A program made the translations under genes and the position numbers. The notes beneath the pieces are model-generated. The model was not told the DNA's origin, ran no database searches, and saw nothing but the letters and a program-made list of their open reading frames with translations. Below are positions 9,309-17,968 of a stretch of DNA of 64,000 nucleotides, in pieces. Position 1 is the stretch's first letter, and each line of letters starts with the position of its first letter. Source of the stretch: Streptomyces marispadix (lineage in GTDB: Bacteria; Actinomycetota; Actinomycetes; Streptomycetales; Streptomycetaceae); NCBI RefSeq assembly GCF_022524345.1, contig NZ_JAKWJU010000002.1:2728001-2792000 (forward strand), read 5' to 3'.

Positions 9309-9692
9309 CTAGACGTCGAGCTGGTCGGCGACGGCCCGCAGCATGCCGGCGATCTTGCGGCCGTGCTGCTTGTCCGGGTACCGGCCGCGCTCAAGGCCCT
9401 GGGCGACGCCGTCGAGCAGCGTCGTGAGGTCCTGGACGATGGAGGCCAGTTCGTCGGGCTTGCGCCGCTGCGCCGCCGCGACCGAGGGCGCCGGGTCCAG
9501 CACGCTCACCGAGAGGGCCTGGTCACCGCGCTGCCCGGCGACGACGCCGAACTCGACCTTCTGGCCGGGCTTCAGTGCGTCCACTCCGCTGGGCAACACG
9601 GAGGAATGCACGAAGACATCGCCGCCGTCGTCGCGGGAGAGGAAGCCGAAGCCCTTCTCGCTGTTGAACCACTTGACCTTGCCGGTAGGCAC
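9309..9692 (-). CDS. Cold-shock-domain protein with C-terminal extension
   Basis: The 127-residue protein starts with a cold-shock domain of about 66 residues that binds single-stranded nucleic acid. It has GKVKWFNSEKGFGFLS with the RNP1 motif and DVFVHSSVL with RNP2. After a short basic linker (AAAQRRKPDE), a further 50 residues form a predicted helical region (LASIVQDLTTLLDGVAQGL, then KIAGMLRAVADQL) absent from the classical 67-residue CspA type. The GTG start at 9690-9692 has GAGGAC about eight bases upstream. It lies convergent to mqnD. It is probably an RNA-binding protein; what the extra domain does is not known. Confidence 0.9.
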   Translation of the reverse strand: MPTGKVKWFNSEKGFGFLSRDDGGDVFVHSSVLPSGVDALKPGQKVEFGVVAGQRGDQALSVSVLDPAPSVAAAQRRKPDELASIVQDLTTLLDGVAQGLERGRYPDKQHGRKIAGMLRAVADQLDV

Positions 9693-10124
9693 GTCTGTCC
9701 TCGTCCTCGTACTGCCGGGCAGCCTCGGCTGCGTCCTGAAACCTGTGCTCTCGTCCTGAATCTGGCTCCGAAGAGCAAGTTGAGCGGGCCGATGACCCGC
9801 TCACCACCAAGGCTAATCCCCCGGTGCCCGGTGACCAGGGGTACTCCCCCACGCTCTGTGGGTGCACCCCCACCCGGGCCCTGGGGCCCAGGGGAGTCGC
9901 CGAGCGGTTCCTCCGTGTCCTCCGTATTGCCCACCGATCTACCCTCGCGGCGTGAACACTGAAACGTCCCGGCCCGGTGATCTTCTCGTACGACCAAGGC
10001 GGTACGCCCCCTCCGGCGGCGCGGGCTGCTGGGCGGCACGAGCCGGGGAGCACCCGCAGGCCACAGTGGTCGCCTCCGCCTCGCTCGTCCCCGGTGCAAC
10101 GGCCCGCTCTTCTCCTGCGGCGGA
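9693..10124. other. 432-bp intergenic region without a supported gene
   Basis: This lies between the start of the cold-shock gene and the end of the HAD gene, both on the minus strand. It should contain the cold-shock gene promoter and leader. A plus-strand frame beginning with a GTG near 9953 is open for about 60 codons but shows no recognisable protein family and no ribosome site, so I do not call it. Confidence 0.4.
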
Positions 10125-10817
10125 TCAGCGCCGCGCGCAGTGACCGGCGAACCAGCCGGGGAAGTCCGGGAGTCCGCCCTCGAGTACGACCGCGGCGCCC
10201 GCCGCGCGCAGTTCGTCCGCGCCGCACGGGCCCGTCGGCACCGCGACCGACAGCGCGCCCGCCGTCATCGCCCCTCGTACGTCGCCGGTGTGGTCGCCGA
10301 CGTAGACGCTCGCGCCGAACTCGCGCAGCGCCTCGGCCTTGGCCTCGGCCCAGAGCCATCCGGCGACCGCGTCGGGCTCGATGCCGAGATGTTCGAGGTG
10401 GAGCTTGGCGTTGGGCTCGTGCTTGGCGGTGACGACGACGGCACGGCCGCCCGCTGCCCGCACTGCCGCAACGGCTTCGCGGGCGCCGGGCATCGCGGGC
10501 GACGGCTCGACCGCGTACCGGGGATACAGCTCGCGGTAGCGGTCGGCGGCCCGCGGGATCTCGCCGTCGGGGAACCAGTGCGCCAACTCCTGCTCCAGGG
10601 GCGGCCCCAGGCGGGTCACGGTCAGAGCGGAGTCGATGTACGTGCCGGTCTCGGCGGACAGCGCCTCATAGGTGGCCTTGATGCCGGGGCGGCTGTCGAT
10701 GAGCGTCATGTCGAGGTCGAAGCCGACTGTGGGGACCGGGACTTGATCCGAAACGGGGGCCGAAGCGGGGGCCGTGCCGCCGGTGACGCCCGTTGAGTGC
10801 AGCTCGTGCGAAGCCAT
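10125..10817 (-). CDS. HAD-superfamily hydrolase (phosphoglycolate-phosphatase-like)
   Basis: This 230-residue soluble phosphatase of the haloacid dehalogenase superfamily shows motif I GFDLDMTLIDS (nucleophile D34 and acid/base D36), motif II in VVVTAKHEPNAK (Thr and Lys), and motif III/IV in SVYVGDHTGDVRGAM. A helical cap domain lies between I and II, as in subclass IA enzymes such as Gph. The substrate is not evident. I prefer the ATG at 10817 over the one at 10826, because GAGGGAG sits about ten bases before the former and only one base before the latter. It is followed closely by the nitrilase-family gene in the same direction, with a gap of about 40 bp. Confidence 0.88.
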   Translation of the reverse strand: MASHELHSTGVTGGTAPASAPVSDQVPVPTVGFDLDMTLIDSRPGIKATYEALSAETGTYIDSALTVTRLGPPLEQELAHWFPDGEIPRAADRYRELYPRYAVEPSPAMPGAREAVAAVRAAGGRAVVVTAKHEPNAKLHLEHLGIEPDAVAGWLWAEAKAEALREFGASVYVGDHTGDVRGAMTAGALSVAVPTGPCGADELRAAGAAVVLEGGLPDFPGWFAGHCARR

Positions 10818-10859
10818 ATGGGCCATTCTCCCTCGCCGTTCGGCGGTCGCCGGTGCCGG

Positions 10860-11780
10860 TCAGAGGCTGGTTCGCCGCTGGGAGCGTGGATCGTCCACCG
10901 TCGTACCGCTGTTGAGGACTCCGTCCATCGCCCGCCCGCGCCAGTGCTCGGTGGAGTCGTACAGCGGTGCCCCGGTGTCGAGCGTGGAGATCAGCACGCC
11001 CGTACGGTTGCGCGGCAGCCGTCCGGTGGTGACGCCGTCGGCGCGTACGAAGAAGGCGCCCCAACCGCTCTCCCTTGCCGAGGAGTTGGGACAACTGATC
11101 CATACGTGGTTCGCCGCCGCGTGGCCCGTGACCGCCGCGGGCATGGTGATCCCGGGGTATGTCCCGGCGGAGTTGAGGTGCAGCACGTCCTCGCCGATGT
11201 GCTCGCGGATCGCGGCGACCTTGCCGGGGCTCATGTGCGCGGCGTGGAAGGAGTGCAGCACGAGCTGCGCGCCTCGCCGCTTGTAGTCGCGGTACAGCTC
11301 CGGGAAGCGGTAGTCGTAGCAGATCAGCGTGGCGCAGCGGACGCCGCGCACCGTGAAGAGCACCGGGTGGTCGCCGGGTGTGTAGTGGGCGAGGTCGCCC
11401 GTGCGTCCCTCGGGGTCGCCGGAGCAGAAGCGCTTGTCGTAGCGGTCGACGAGCGAGCCGCGGTCGTCGATGACGTACAGGCTGTTGTGCGGCTTGTGTT
11501 GGCCGGTGAGGCGGTGTGCGGAGCCGAGAACGGCCCAGATCCCCAGTTCGGCGGCGAGTTCCATCACGCGCAGCGTGCAGGCTTCGAGCAACTCCCAGTC
11601 GAATCCCCGGTGATCGGGGAAGTCCACGCCCGCGTAGCCCGACAGGGACGCCTCGGGGAAGTGGGCGATATCGGCGCCCTGTTCCTTCGCGGACCTCAAC
11701 TGTCTTGCGATGTGGCGGCAGTTGCGGTCGATGCGGGCGTCGACGGGGAACTGGCACGTCGCCACCGTCAGCGTCGTCAC
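10860..11780 (-). CDS. Carbon-nitrogen hydrolase (nitrilase superfamily)
   Basis: The 306-residue cytoplasmic amidohydrolase has the full Glu-Lys-Cys triad of the nitrilase superfamily: E43 in HFPEASLSGY, K116 in YDKRFC and C154 in LICYDYRFPE. The length fits the beta-ureidopropionase/N-carbamoyl amidase branches, but the substrate cannot be read from the sequence. The GTG start at 11778-11780 follows AAGGGGAG with good spacing. It lies 47 bp downstream of the membrane-protein gene and 42 bp upstream of the HAD gene, so the three may be co-transcribed. Confidence 0.9.
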   Translation of the reverse strand: MTTLTVATCQFPVDARIDRNCRHIARQLRSAKEQGADIAHFPEASLSGYAGVDFPDHRGFDWELLEACTLRVMELAAELGIWAVLGSAHRLTGQHKPHNSLYVIDDRGSLVDRYDKRFCSGDPEGRTGDLAHYTPGDHPVLFTVRGVRCATLICYDYRFPELYRDYKRRGAQLVLHSFHAAHMSPGKVAAIREHIGEDVLHLNSAGTYPGITMPAAVTGHAAANHVWISCPNSSARESGWGAFFVRADGVTTGRLPRNRTGVLISTLDTGAPLYDSTEHWRGRAMDGVLNSGTTVDDPRSQRRTSL

Positions 11781-11827
11781 ATCCGGACTCCCCTTCTTCT
11801 CCGCCTCGTCGGGGCTCCTCGGCCCGG

Positions 11828-13009
11828 TTACGGCTTCGGGCGCCGGGCACGCCAGACGAGGAACAGCGCGCTCGCCACGGCCGCGACGCGCAGCACCACC
11901 GGACCCGCCTCCGTCAGCGCCCGGCCCAGCTCCTTGCCGCCCTGCGCTATCGGCTCGCCCCACCGCCCTTCGGTGCGGCCCCACAGCCACAGCGCCGTAC
12001 CGGCCGCCACGAGCCCCGGCATCCCCGCCGCCGCCCACTTGGCCTCCGTACGGCTCAGTCGCGGCGACCACCAGGCGGCCAGCCAGCCCACGCCGAGCGC
12101 GATCAGCGAACCGGCCACGGCACCGCCGGCCAGTACCGCTGCCGCCGCCAACTCCACGACGCCGCCCACTCGGGGGCCGGAAGTCCCCACCCGCGCACGA
12201 CCCGGCAGCAGCCGCCGGGCGCGGCCCGCGGCGCCGTCCCCGGCGGCGCCTTCGCCCGGCGCGCCCTCGCCTCTCTCGTCGTCCGGTGCCTTGCGTGCCG
12301 CCGGGACCGTGCTCCTGGGCCGGGAGCCCCCGGGCTGCGCGGCGTCCTCCTCGCCGCCGCCTGGCGGGGGCTTGAGCAGCTCGGGCAGCTCGATGCCGCC
12401 GACGAAACCGGGCACCGGCTCGCCGAACGTACGGCTGCCGCCGCCGTCTCCGTACGGGGTGGGATCGACGCGCCACCAGTCGGGGTCGGACTCCTCGGGG
12501 CCAAGCTCGTCCATGCCCGCGAGATGGGGCGCGCCCGCACCGTACGAGGCCGTGGACGCCGGGGGCGGCGCGGGCTCGGGCGGGCGCTTGCGGAGCGAGA
12601 TCTTCGGGCGCTTGACGAGCCGGTCGCCGCCGGACTCGCTCCCGGACGAGCCCTCGCCTGAGGGGCGGTGCACGTATCGGCCCTCGCCCCCGGCGGCCGG
12701 CGCCTCCGAGGAACCGGAGAACCCGCCCGAAGCGCCGGACCCGCCCGCGTCACCGGAAGTCCCCGAGCCGCCCGAAGACCCCGAGCCGCGGGCAGCCACG
12801 ACCTCCTCGGGCTTCCCCAGCCGCGCGAGGATCTTCTTCACCGCGGCCTTGCTCTCGGCGCCGCCCTCCTCCGCCCTCATGCGGTCGATCTCGCCGCGCA
12901 GGCCGGTCACCAGGCGTGCCCGTTCCGCGGCCGTCATCGGCGTGCTGTGGGCCAGGTCACCGATCCGGCTCAGATAATCGAATACGAGCTTGTCGCTCTC
13001 GATCCCCAC
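11828..13009 (-). CDS. Membrane protein with N-terminal helical HAAS-like domain
   Basis: This 393-residue protein has three parts. Residues 1-65 are a charged helical domain (KLVFDYLSRIGDLA, then AAVKKILARLGKPEEVVAAR) resembling the HAAS/DUF1700 signalling domain that often precedes membrane segments. The middle 200 residues are disordered and rich in Gly, Ser and Pro. The last 120 contain about three to four hydrophobic helices (such as VVELAAAAVLAGGAVAGSLI, then WAAAGMPGLVAAGTALWLWG). The start is taken at the GTG 13007-13009, which matches related proteins beginning with GLENDKLV-like sequence; the frame stays open further upstream. Function is unknown. It is divergent from the helicase-associated gene. 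Confidence 0.75.
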   Translation of the reverse strand: MGIESDKLVFDYLSRIGDLAHSTPMTAAERARLVTGLRGEIDRMRAEEGGAESKAAVKKILARLGKPEEVVAARGSGSSGGSGTSGDAGGSGASGGFSGSSEAPAAGGEGRYVHRPSGEGSSGSESGGDRLVKRPKISLRKRPPEPAPPPASTASYGAGAPHLAGMDELGPEESDPDWWRVDPTPYGDGGGSRTFGEPVPGFVGGIELPELLKPPPGGGEEDAAQPGGSRPRSTVPAARKAPDDERGEGAPGEGAAGDGAAGRARRLLPGRARVGTSGPRVGGVVELAAAAVLAGGAVAGSLIALGVGWLAAWWSPRLSRTEAKWAAAGMPGLVAAGTALWLWGRTEGRWGEPIAQGGKELGRALTEAGPVVLRVAAVASALFLVWRARRPKP

Positions 13010-13092
13010 CAATTCCCCAACGACTGCTAGCCCTTGGCGCCTGCCCTGCCGTTGCCAGGCTCGTCCCCGACGGTACCCTGCGCCGCCCGCGC

Positions 13093-13098
13093 TAACGT
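13093..13098 (+). promoter_or_regulatory. -10 box of a probable leaderless promoter for the helicase-associated gene
   Basis: TAACGT lies seven bases before the ATG at 13106. No ribosome-binding site is visible between them. Confidence 0.45.
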
Positions 13099-13105
13099 GG
13101 GCTGG

Positions 13106-15718
13106 ATGAGCACCGAGCACAGCGGCGGCAGCAGCGCCGCACCCCGTACGCTCGCCGACGATCTGCGCGCACGCGACGACGCGGCGCTCGCCGAGCTGCT
13201 GCGCACCCGCCCGGACCTGCTCTCGCCCGTACCCAACGACCTCACGCAGCTCGCCACCCGCGCGGGCACCCGTGCGTCCGTCGTACGCGCGGTGGAGCGG
13301 CTGGACCGATTCGCGCTACAGACGGCCGAGGCCATCGCCGTGGCCCCCGACCCTTGCCCTTACGGCACTCTCGAACGGCTCCTCGCGGGCGACGCCCCTG
13401 CGGAGACCGCCCATACGGAGGACGCCGCCACGGAGCCAGCTCCCGCCGGTCCCCCGACCGCCGCCGTACGGGAGGCAGTCGCCGCCGAACTGCCGCGTGC
13501 CCTGCGCACCCTGCGCGAGCAGGCCCTGCTGTGGGGCGACGACGAGCGGCTCCATCTCGTGCGCACCGCACGGGAGTTGCTCACGCCCTCCCCGTCCGCG
13601 CCGTCGCCCACGGGGCTCGGCCCGACCCTCGCCGAGGCCACCGCGGGCATGTCGCCGGGCCGGCTCCAGGACATCCTCGCCCACGCCGGACTGCCCGCCA
13701 CCCACGACCCGGTGAGCGCGCTCGCGTCGCTGACCGGGCTGTTCGCCGACCGCGACCGCACCGAGGCGCTGCTGGACCACGCCCCGGCCGAGTCGCTGCT
13801 GATGCTCGAAAAGCTGCGCTGGGGCCCGCCGTACGGCTCCGTGCAGAGCGATCTGCCCTCGCCGCCGGTGACTTGGCTGCTCGACCGGGGGCTGCTGGTG
13901 AGGACCGCGCCGCGCACCGTCGTACTGCCCCGTGAGGTCGCGCTGCACCTGCGCGGCGGCCGTGCGCACCGGGACGTAGAACCCCTCCCTCCGCCGCTGG
14001 CGGTGCGACGCGAGTATCCGCAGGAGGCCGTGGACCAGACGGCCGCGGGCCAGGCGCTGGCCGCCCTCGGCACCCTGGAGGACCTGCTGTCCGACTGGGC
14101 GGGCGATCCGCCGTCCGTGCTCCGCGCGGGCGGCCTCGGCGTGCGGGACCTCAAACGGACGGCCGCCGTGCTGGACGTGCCCGAGCCGACGGCGGCGTTC
14201 TGGGTCGAACTCGCCTACGCCGCGGGCCTGTCCGCCGCCGACGGCGAAGCCGACGAGGGGTACGCGCCCACACCCGCGTACGACGAGTGGCTGGCCAGGC
14301 CCGCACACGAACGCTGGTCCCATGTGGTGCTGCGCTGGCTCACCGGGACCCGCGTACCGGGCCTCGTCGGCGGGCGCGACGCCAAGGGACGTGCCCTGTC
14401 CGCGCTCGGCCAGGGCCTCGACCGCGGACTCACCGCCGAAGTGCGCCGCCGCACCCTGGAGTTGCTCACCACCCTCGACGGCGGCTCGGCGCCCACCCAG
14501 CACTCCGTGCTGGAGCGGCTGCGCTGGGAGCGCCCGCTGCGCGGCAACGGCGGCAACGGCGGGGACGCGGGGACCGGAGGCGGCGGCAGCCGAGGCAACG
14601 TCGGTGCTGCGGGCGCCACTTCGGGTGATCTGCGCACACGGCTCGCCGAATGGACCCTGCACGAGGCCGAGTTGCTGGGGCTGACGGGCCGCGGCGCGCT
14701 CGCCTCCTACGCACGGGAACTGCTCTTCCCCTGCGGCACCCGCACGCCCGCGGAGCTGGAGGCAGCAGGGGCACGCGCCGCGGACCGGCTCGCACCGCTG
14801 CTCCCCGAACCGCTCGACCACATCCTGCTACAGGCCGATCTGACGGCCGTCGCACCCGGCCCGCTGGAGCGCCCGCTCGCCGCCATGCTGGGCGTGCTGG
14901 CCGACGTCGAGTCCAAGGGCGGCGCCACCGTCTACCGCTTCACGCCCGGCTCCGTACGGCGCGCCCTCGACGCCGGACGCACCGCGAGCGACATCCACGC
15001 CTTTCTCGCCGCGCACTCGCGAACTCCCGTGCCGCAGCCGCTGAGTTACCTCGTCGACGACGTCGCCCGCAGGCACGGCAGGCTGCGGGTGGGCGCCGCC
15101 TCCTCATACGTACGCTGCGACGACGACGCCCTGCTGACCGAGATCACCGCCGACCGGCGCTCCGCGCCGCTGCGGCTGCGGCTGCTCGCGCCCACCGTGC
15201 TCGCCTCGCCCCTGCCGCCGGACCAACTGCTCGCGAAGCTACGGGAGATGGGCTACGCACCGGCCGCCGAGTCCGCCGAGGGCGATGTGCTGATCGCCCG
15301 TACGGACTCCCACCGCACTCCACCGCGCACCCCGCCCGAGCCGGTGCCCGACGGCCCACCGGTGCCGGACGCGGCGCTGCTGGCCGCCGCCGTGCGGGCG
15401 ATCAGGGCGGGCGACCACGCGGCGACGGCGCCGCGCAGACCGGCCAAGGCGTCCGGGCGCATGACGAAGACTCCCGCGGACCCCGGCGGCTCGCTGCCCC
15501 GTACCACGTCGGCGGACACGATCGCCACGATGCGTTCGGCGGCGGTGTCGGGCGACGCGGTGTGGATCGGCTACGTCAACGCCGACGGCGCCGCGAGCCG
15601 CCGGGTGATCGCCCCGGTGCGGGTGGAGGGCGGCTTCGTCACGGCGTACGACCACACGGCGGAGGAGATCCGCACCTATCCGCTGCACCGGATCACGGGC
15701 GTCGCCGAACTGGCCTGA
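13106..15718 (+). CDS. Helicase-associated protein (XPB/Ssl2-like helicase C_3 family)
   Basis: This large 870-residue protein belongs to the family annotated as XPB/Ssl2-like, helicase-conserved C-terminal domain. It begins MSTEHSGGSSAAPRTLADDL, continues with winged-helix-like segments (LTQLATRAGTRASVVRAVERLDRF), and ends with a conserved WYL/helicase-like tail (DAVWIGYVNADGAASRRVIAPVRVEGGFVTAYDH). I see no Walker A or DEAD-type box, so it is not itself a helicase motor. A glycine-rich linker (GNGGNGGDAGTGGGGS) interrupts the middle. In actinobacteria this gene type lies near the XPB helicase, as here (18684). The inferred role is a partner or regulator in DNA repair. Confidence 0.82.
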   Translation: MSTEHSGGSSAAPRTLADDLRARDDAALAELLRTRPDLLSPVPNDLTQLATRAGTRASVVRAVERLDRFALQTAEAIAVAPDPCPYGTLERLLAGDAPAETAHTEDAATEPAPAGPPTAAVREAVAAELPRALRTLREQALLWGDDERLHLVRTARELLTPSPSAPSPTGLGPTLAEATAGMSPGRLQDILAHAGLPATHDPVSALASLTGLFADRDRTEALLDHAPAESLLMLEKLRWGPPYGSVQSDLPSPPVTWLLDRGLLVRTAPRTVVLPREVALHLRGGRAHRDVEPLPPPLAVRREYPQEAVDQTAAGQALAALGTLEDLLSDWAGDPPSVLRAGGLGVRDLKRTAAVLDVPEPTAAFWVELAYAAGLSAADGEADEGYAPTPAYDEWLARPAHERWSHVVLRWLTGTRVPGLVGGRDAKGRALSALGQGLDRGLTAEVRRRTLELLTTLDGGSAPTQHSVLERLRWERPLRGNGGNGGDAGTGGGGSRGNVGAAGATSGDLRTRLAEWTLHEAELLGLTGRGALASYARELLFPCGTRTPAELEAAGARAADRLAPLLPEPLDHILLQADLTAVAPGPLERPLAAMLGVLADVESKGGATVYRFTPGSVRRALDAGRTASDIHAFLAAHSRTPVPQPLSYLVDDVARRHGRLRVGAASSYVRCDDDALLTEITADRRSAPLRLRLLAPTVLASPLPPDQLLAKLREMGYAPAAESAEGDVLIARTDSHRTPPRTPPEPVPDGPPVPDAALLAAAVRAIRAGDHAATAPRRPAKASGRMTKTPADPGGSLPRTTSADTIATMRSAAVSGDAVWIGYVNADGAASRRVIAPVRVEGGFVTAYDHTAEEIRTYPLHRITGVAELA

Positions 15719-15816
15719 GCAGGCACGCCCGGACGTCCGAACCGGCGTGAGACCAGGGCGGCATGACGCCCACAGCCTGCGGGGGACTCCCGAACTCCCC
15801 TGCCACGCCGACGAGT

Positions 15817-16782
15817 TCAGCGCCGCGACCGGCGCAGCGCCCCAGCCGTGACACCGGCCCGTTCGCGCAGCAGGACACGCAGCGTATTGGCGTGCTCGTA
15901 ACCCACCCTGCGGGCGACGGCCTCCAGCGACAGCCCGGTCGTACGCAGCAGATGGGTGGCCTGCTCGACCCGCAGATCCTGCACGAAACGCACCGGCGAG
16001 GTCCCGAGGGTGCGCTGGACCGCACGCTGAAGGGTGCGCTCGCTGACGCCCGCCGCAGCGGCGCCCTCCTTGATGGCGACCGGCTCCCCGAGGTGCAGCC
16101 GGGCCCAGCGTTCGAAGGCCGCGACGACGGGGTCGCTCTGCGCCAGCGCGCTGGGGATCGTGTACGCCGACTGTGAAGGCCGCTCGTCGACGACCAGATA
16201 GCGGGCGACGAGATCCGCGAGCGCGGGGCTGGTCATGCGGACTACCGCCAGCGCGAGATCTACGTGCCCGAAGGCGGCGCCCGCCGTCGTCACCCCCCGC
16301 GAGGAGGTGACCATGCTGGTCTCCTCCAGTACGACGGCCGGGTAGCGCTTGCGGAAGACGGGCGCGAGCCACCAACTGGTCGTCGCCCGGCGCCCGTCGA
16401 GCACTCCCGACTCGGCCAGCAGGAAGGTCCCCGTACACGCGGACGCGACGGGTACACCTCTGCTCCTCGTCTCACGCACCAGCCGGCGGGCGGACGCCGA
16501 CTCGGGCCCCGAGACATGCGCGGTCAGCGCCTCCGGTCCGCGCTCCGCGAGCGCGGGCACCAGCAGCAGCCCGGCGTCCTCCGCCGCCGACACGGGTCGC
16601 GTGGTGACCGTGTGCCCGGCGCCCGTACGGACCCTGCGCCGGAAACCCACCGTCGTGACCCGCCGGGCGGGCGGGGGCTGCGGCAGTTCGCCGCGCATGG
16701 AGTCAGCGGCGGCCAGCACGTCGAGGATCGAGGACAGCCCGGTGTCGAAGACCCCGTCGTAGGCGAGCACAGCGATGTCCAT
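15817..16782 (-). CDS. GlxA-type AraC-family transcriptional regulator
   Basis: The 321-residue regulator has an N-terminal DJ-1/PfpI-like domain (MDIAVLAYDGVFDTGLSSIL, with C116 in ASACTGTFLLAESG at the elbow) and a C-terminal AraC double helix-turn-helix of about 85 residues (EGAAAAGVSERTLQRAVQRT, then VARRVGYEHANTLRVLLRE). This GlxA architecture senses small molecules. It is divergent from the thioesterase gene, 120 bp away, which it may control. The start is ambiguous: the ATG at 16782 fits the domain best, while an in-frame GTG at 16812 is also possible. Neither has a clear Shine-Dalgarno. Confidence 0.87.
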   Translation of the reverse strand: MDIAVLAYDGVFDTGLSSILDVLAAADSMRGELPQPPPARRVTTVGFRRRVRTGAGHTVTTRPVSAAEDAGLLLVPALAERGPEALTAHVSGPESASARRLVRETRSRGVPVASACTGTFLLAESGVLDGRRATTSWWLAPVFRKRYPAVVLEETSMVTSSRGVTTAGAAFGHVDLALAVVRMTSPALADLVARYLVVDERPSQSAYTIPSALAQSDPVVAAFERWARLHLGEPVAIKEGAAAAGVSERTLQRAVQRTLGTSPVRFVQDLRVEQATHLLRTTGLSLEAVARRVGYEHANTLRVLLRERAGVTAGALRRSRR

Positions 16783-16902
16783 GTCGGAAGCGGTATCGGA
16801 GGTGTCGTTCACGACACTGGGAACGGCCGTGCCGCGACCGTAGGTTCGCTGCGTACGCCCGGATTCACCGCGTACGCACACCCACGACGAGGGAGCACAG
16901 CC

Positions 16903-17451
16903 ATGTCCCGACCCGAAGCCGCGCCGACCGCGACGGCGACCGGAACGTCCATCGATCCGGCCGGTACGCGCTCACGCACCCACACCTGGGAACGCCCCAC
17001 GTCATACGCGGACGCGGGCGGGCGCTCCGGTCTCGAACTGCTGCGTCTCGGTCTGGAAGGCGGCCTCCCCCAGGCACCGATCTGCGGCACCCTCGGCTTC
17101 AGACTCGTAGAGGTGGACGAGGGCCGCGTGGCCTTCGAGGGCGAACCGGGCGAGCATCTGCTGAACCCCATGGGCACGGTCCACGGCGGCTTCCTGGCCA
17201 CACTCCTGGACTCCGCCCTCGGCTCCTCCGTGATGAGCACGCTCCCCGCGGGACGGGCGTACACCACGGTCCAGCTAGGAGTGAACCTGGTGCGCCCGGT
17301 GTTCGGCGACACCCCCGCACTGCGCTGCGAGGGCACCGCCGTCCATGTGGGACGTACGACCGCCACGGCAGAGGCACGGGTGACGGGCGCGACCGACGGC
17401 CGCCTCTACGCACACGGCACCACCACGTGTGCGGTCTTCACGCTCCCGTGA
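16903..17451 (+). CDS. PaaI-family hot-dog thioesterase
   Basis: This 182-residue protein has a hot-dog fold acyl-CoA thioesterase domain of the PaaI type. The signature is NPMGTVHGGFLATLLDSALG (about residues 88-107), where the HGG turn and following Asp form the active site. It is followed by YTTVQLGVNLVRPV and ATAEARVTGATDGRLYAHGTTTCAVF. The N-terminal 40 residues are a variable extension. The start is the ATG at 16903 preceded by GAGGGAG. It is soluble and probably hydrolyses a CoA thioester; the substrate is unknown. The divergent GlxA-type regulator is the likely controller. Confidence 0.9.
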   Translation: MSRPEAAPTATATGTSIDPAGTRSRTHTWERPTSYADAGGRSGLELLRLGLEGGLPQAPICGTLGFRLVEVDEGRVAFEGEPGEHLLNPMGTVHGGFLATLLDSALGSSVMSTLPAGRAYTTVQLGVNLVRPVFGDTPALRCEGTAVHVGRTTATAEARVTGATDGRLYAHGTTTCAVFTLP

Positions 17452-17572
17452 CACCGCGAGCAGGCGGCACCCGCCCCCTGAACAGGCACGAGAGCGGAGG
17501 CAGAGACGGAAACGGAAACCGAGGCGACGGCCGGATCAGAAGCAGGAGCCGAAGCAGAAGCAGGGAAAGCAC

Positions 17573-17902
17573 ATGAGCGACGGAATCCCGGCCACGACGG
17601 TGGTCAACCTCAAGGGCCACCGCGACGACCCGGCCTACGCCGACGTCGTCTACGTCGGCCGTCCCATGCACCGCGGCGGATGGCACCTGGAGGGCTCGCC
17701 GCTGGCGAGCCCCTTCCGGCCCGGCCGGGACGGCACACGGGCAGAGGTGCTGGAGAAATACCGTGAGCATCTGCTGGGCCGCGAAGACCTGCTGGCCCTG
17801 CTGCCGGGGCTTCGCGGACGCAGACTCGGCTGCTGGTGCGTCCCCGAGCCGTGCCACGCACAGGTGATCGCGGAACTCGCGGACGCGGGGACCGCCCCCT
17901 GA
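17573..17902 (+). CDS. DUF4326 domain protein
   Basis: A small 109-residue protein of the DUF4326 family. It contains TTVVNLKGHRDDPAYADVVYVGRPM, then LASPFRPGRDGTRAEVLEKYREHL, and ends with the cysteine signature LGCWCVPEPCHAQVIAELAD. Function is unknown; family members occur in many bacteria and phages, and the Cys/His pattern suggests metal binding. AGGGAAAG sits just before the ATG at 17573. The 120 bp between the thioesterase stop and this start are purine-rich with degenerate GAAGCAG repeats. The gene faces the SLOG gene across 66 bp. Confidence 0.85.
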   Translation: MSDGIPATTVVNLKGHRDDPAYADVVYVGRPMHRGGWHLEGSPLASPFRPGRDGTRAEVLEKYREHLLGREDLLALLPGLRGRRLGCWCVPEPCHAQVIAELADAGTAP

Positions 17903-17968
17903 CGCGAAGCGCGGGGACCGTCCCCTGCTGAGGGGCGCGGGCGAACATCCCTGAGCGTGCTGGGCGGT

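Noticed and set aside
9953..10143. Small plus-strand gene starting GTGAACACTGAAACG
   Set aside because: No Shine-Dalgarno, no recognisable family, and it overlaps the end of the HAD gene on the other strand.
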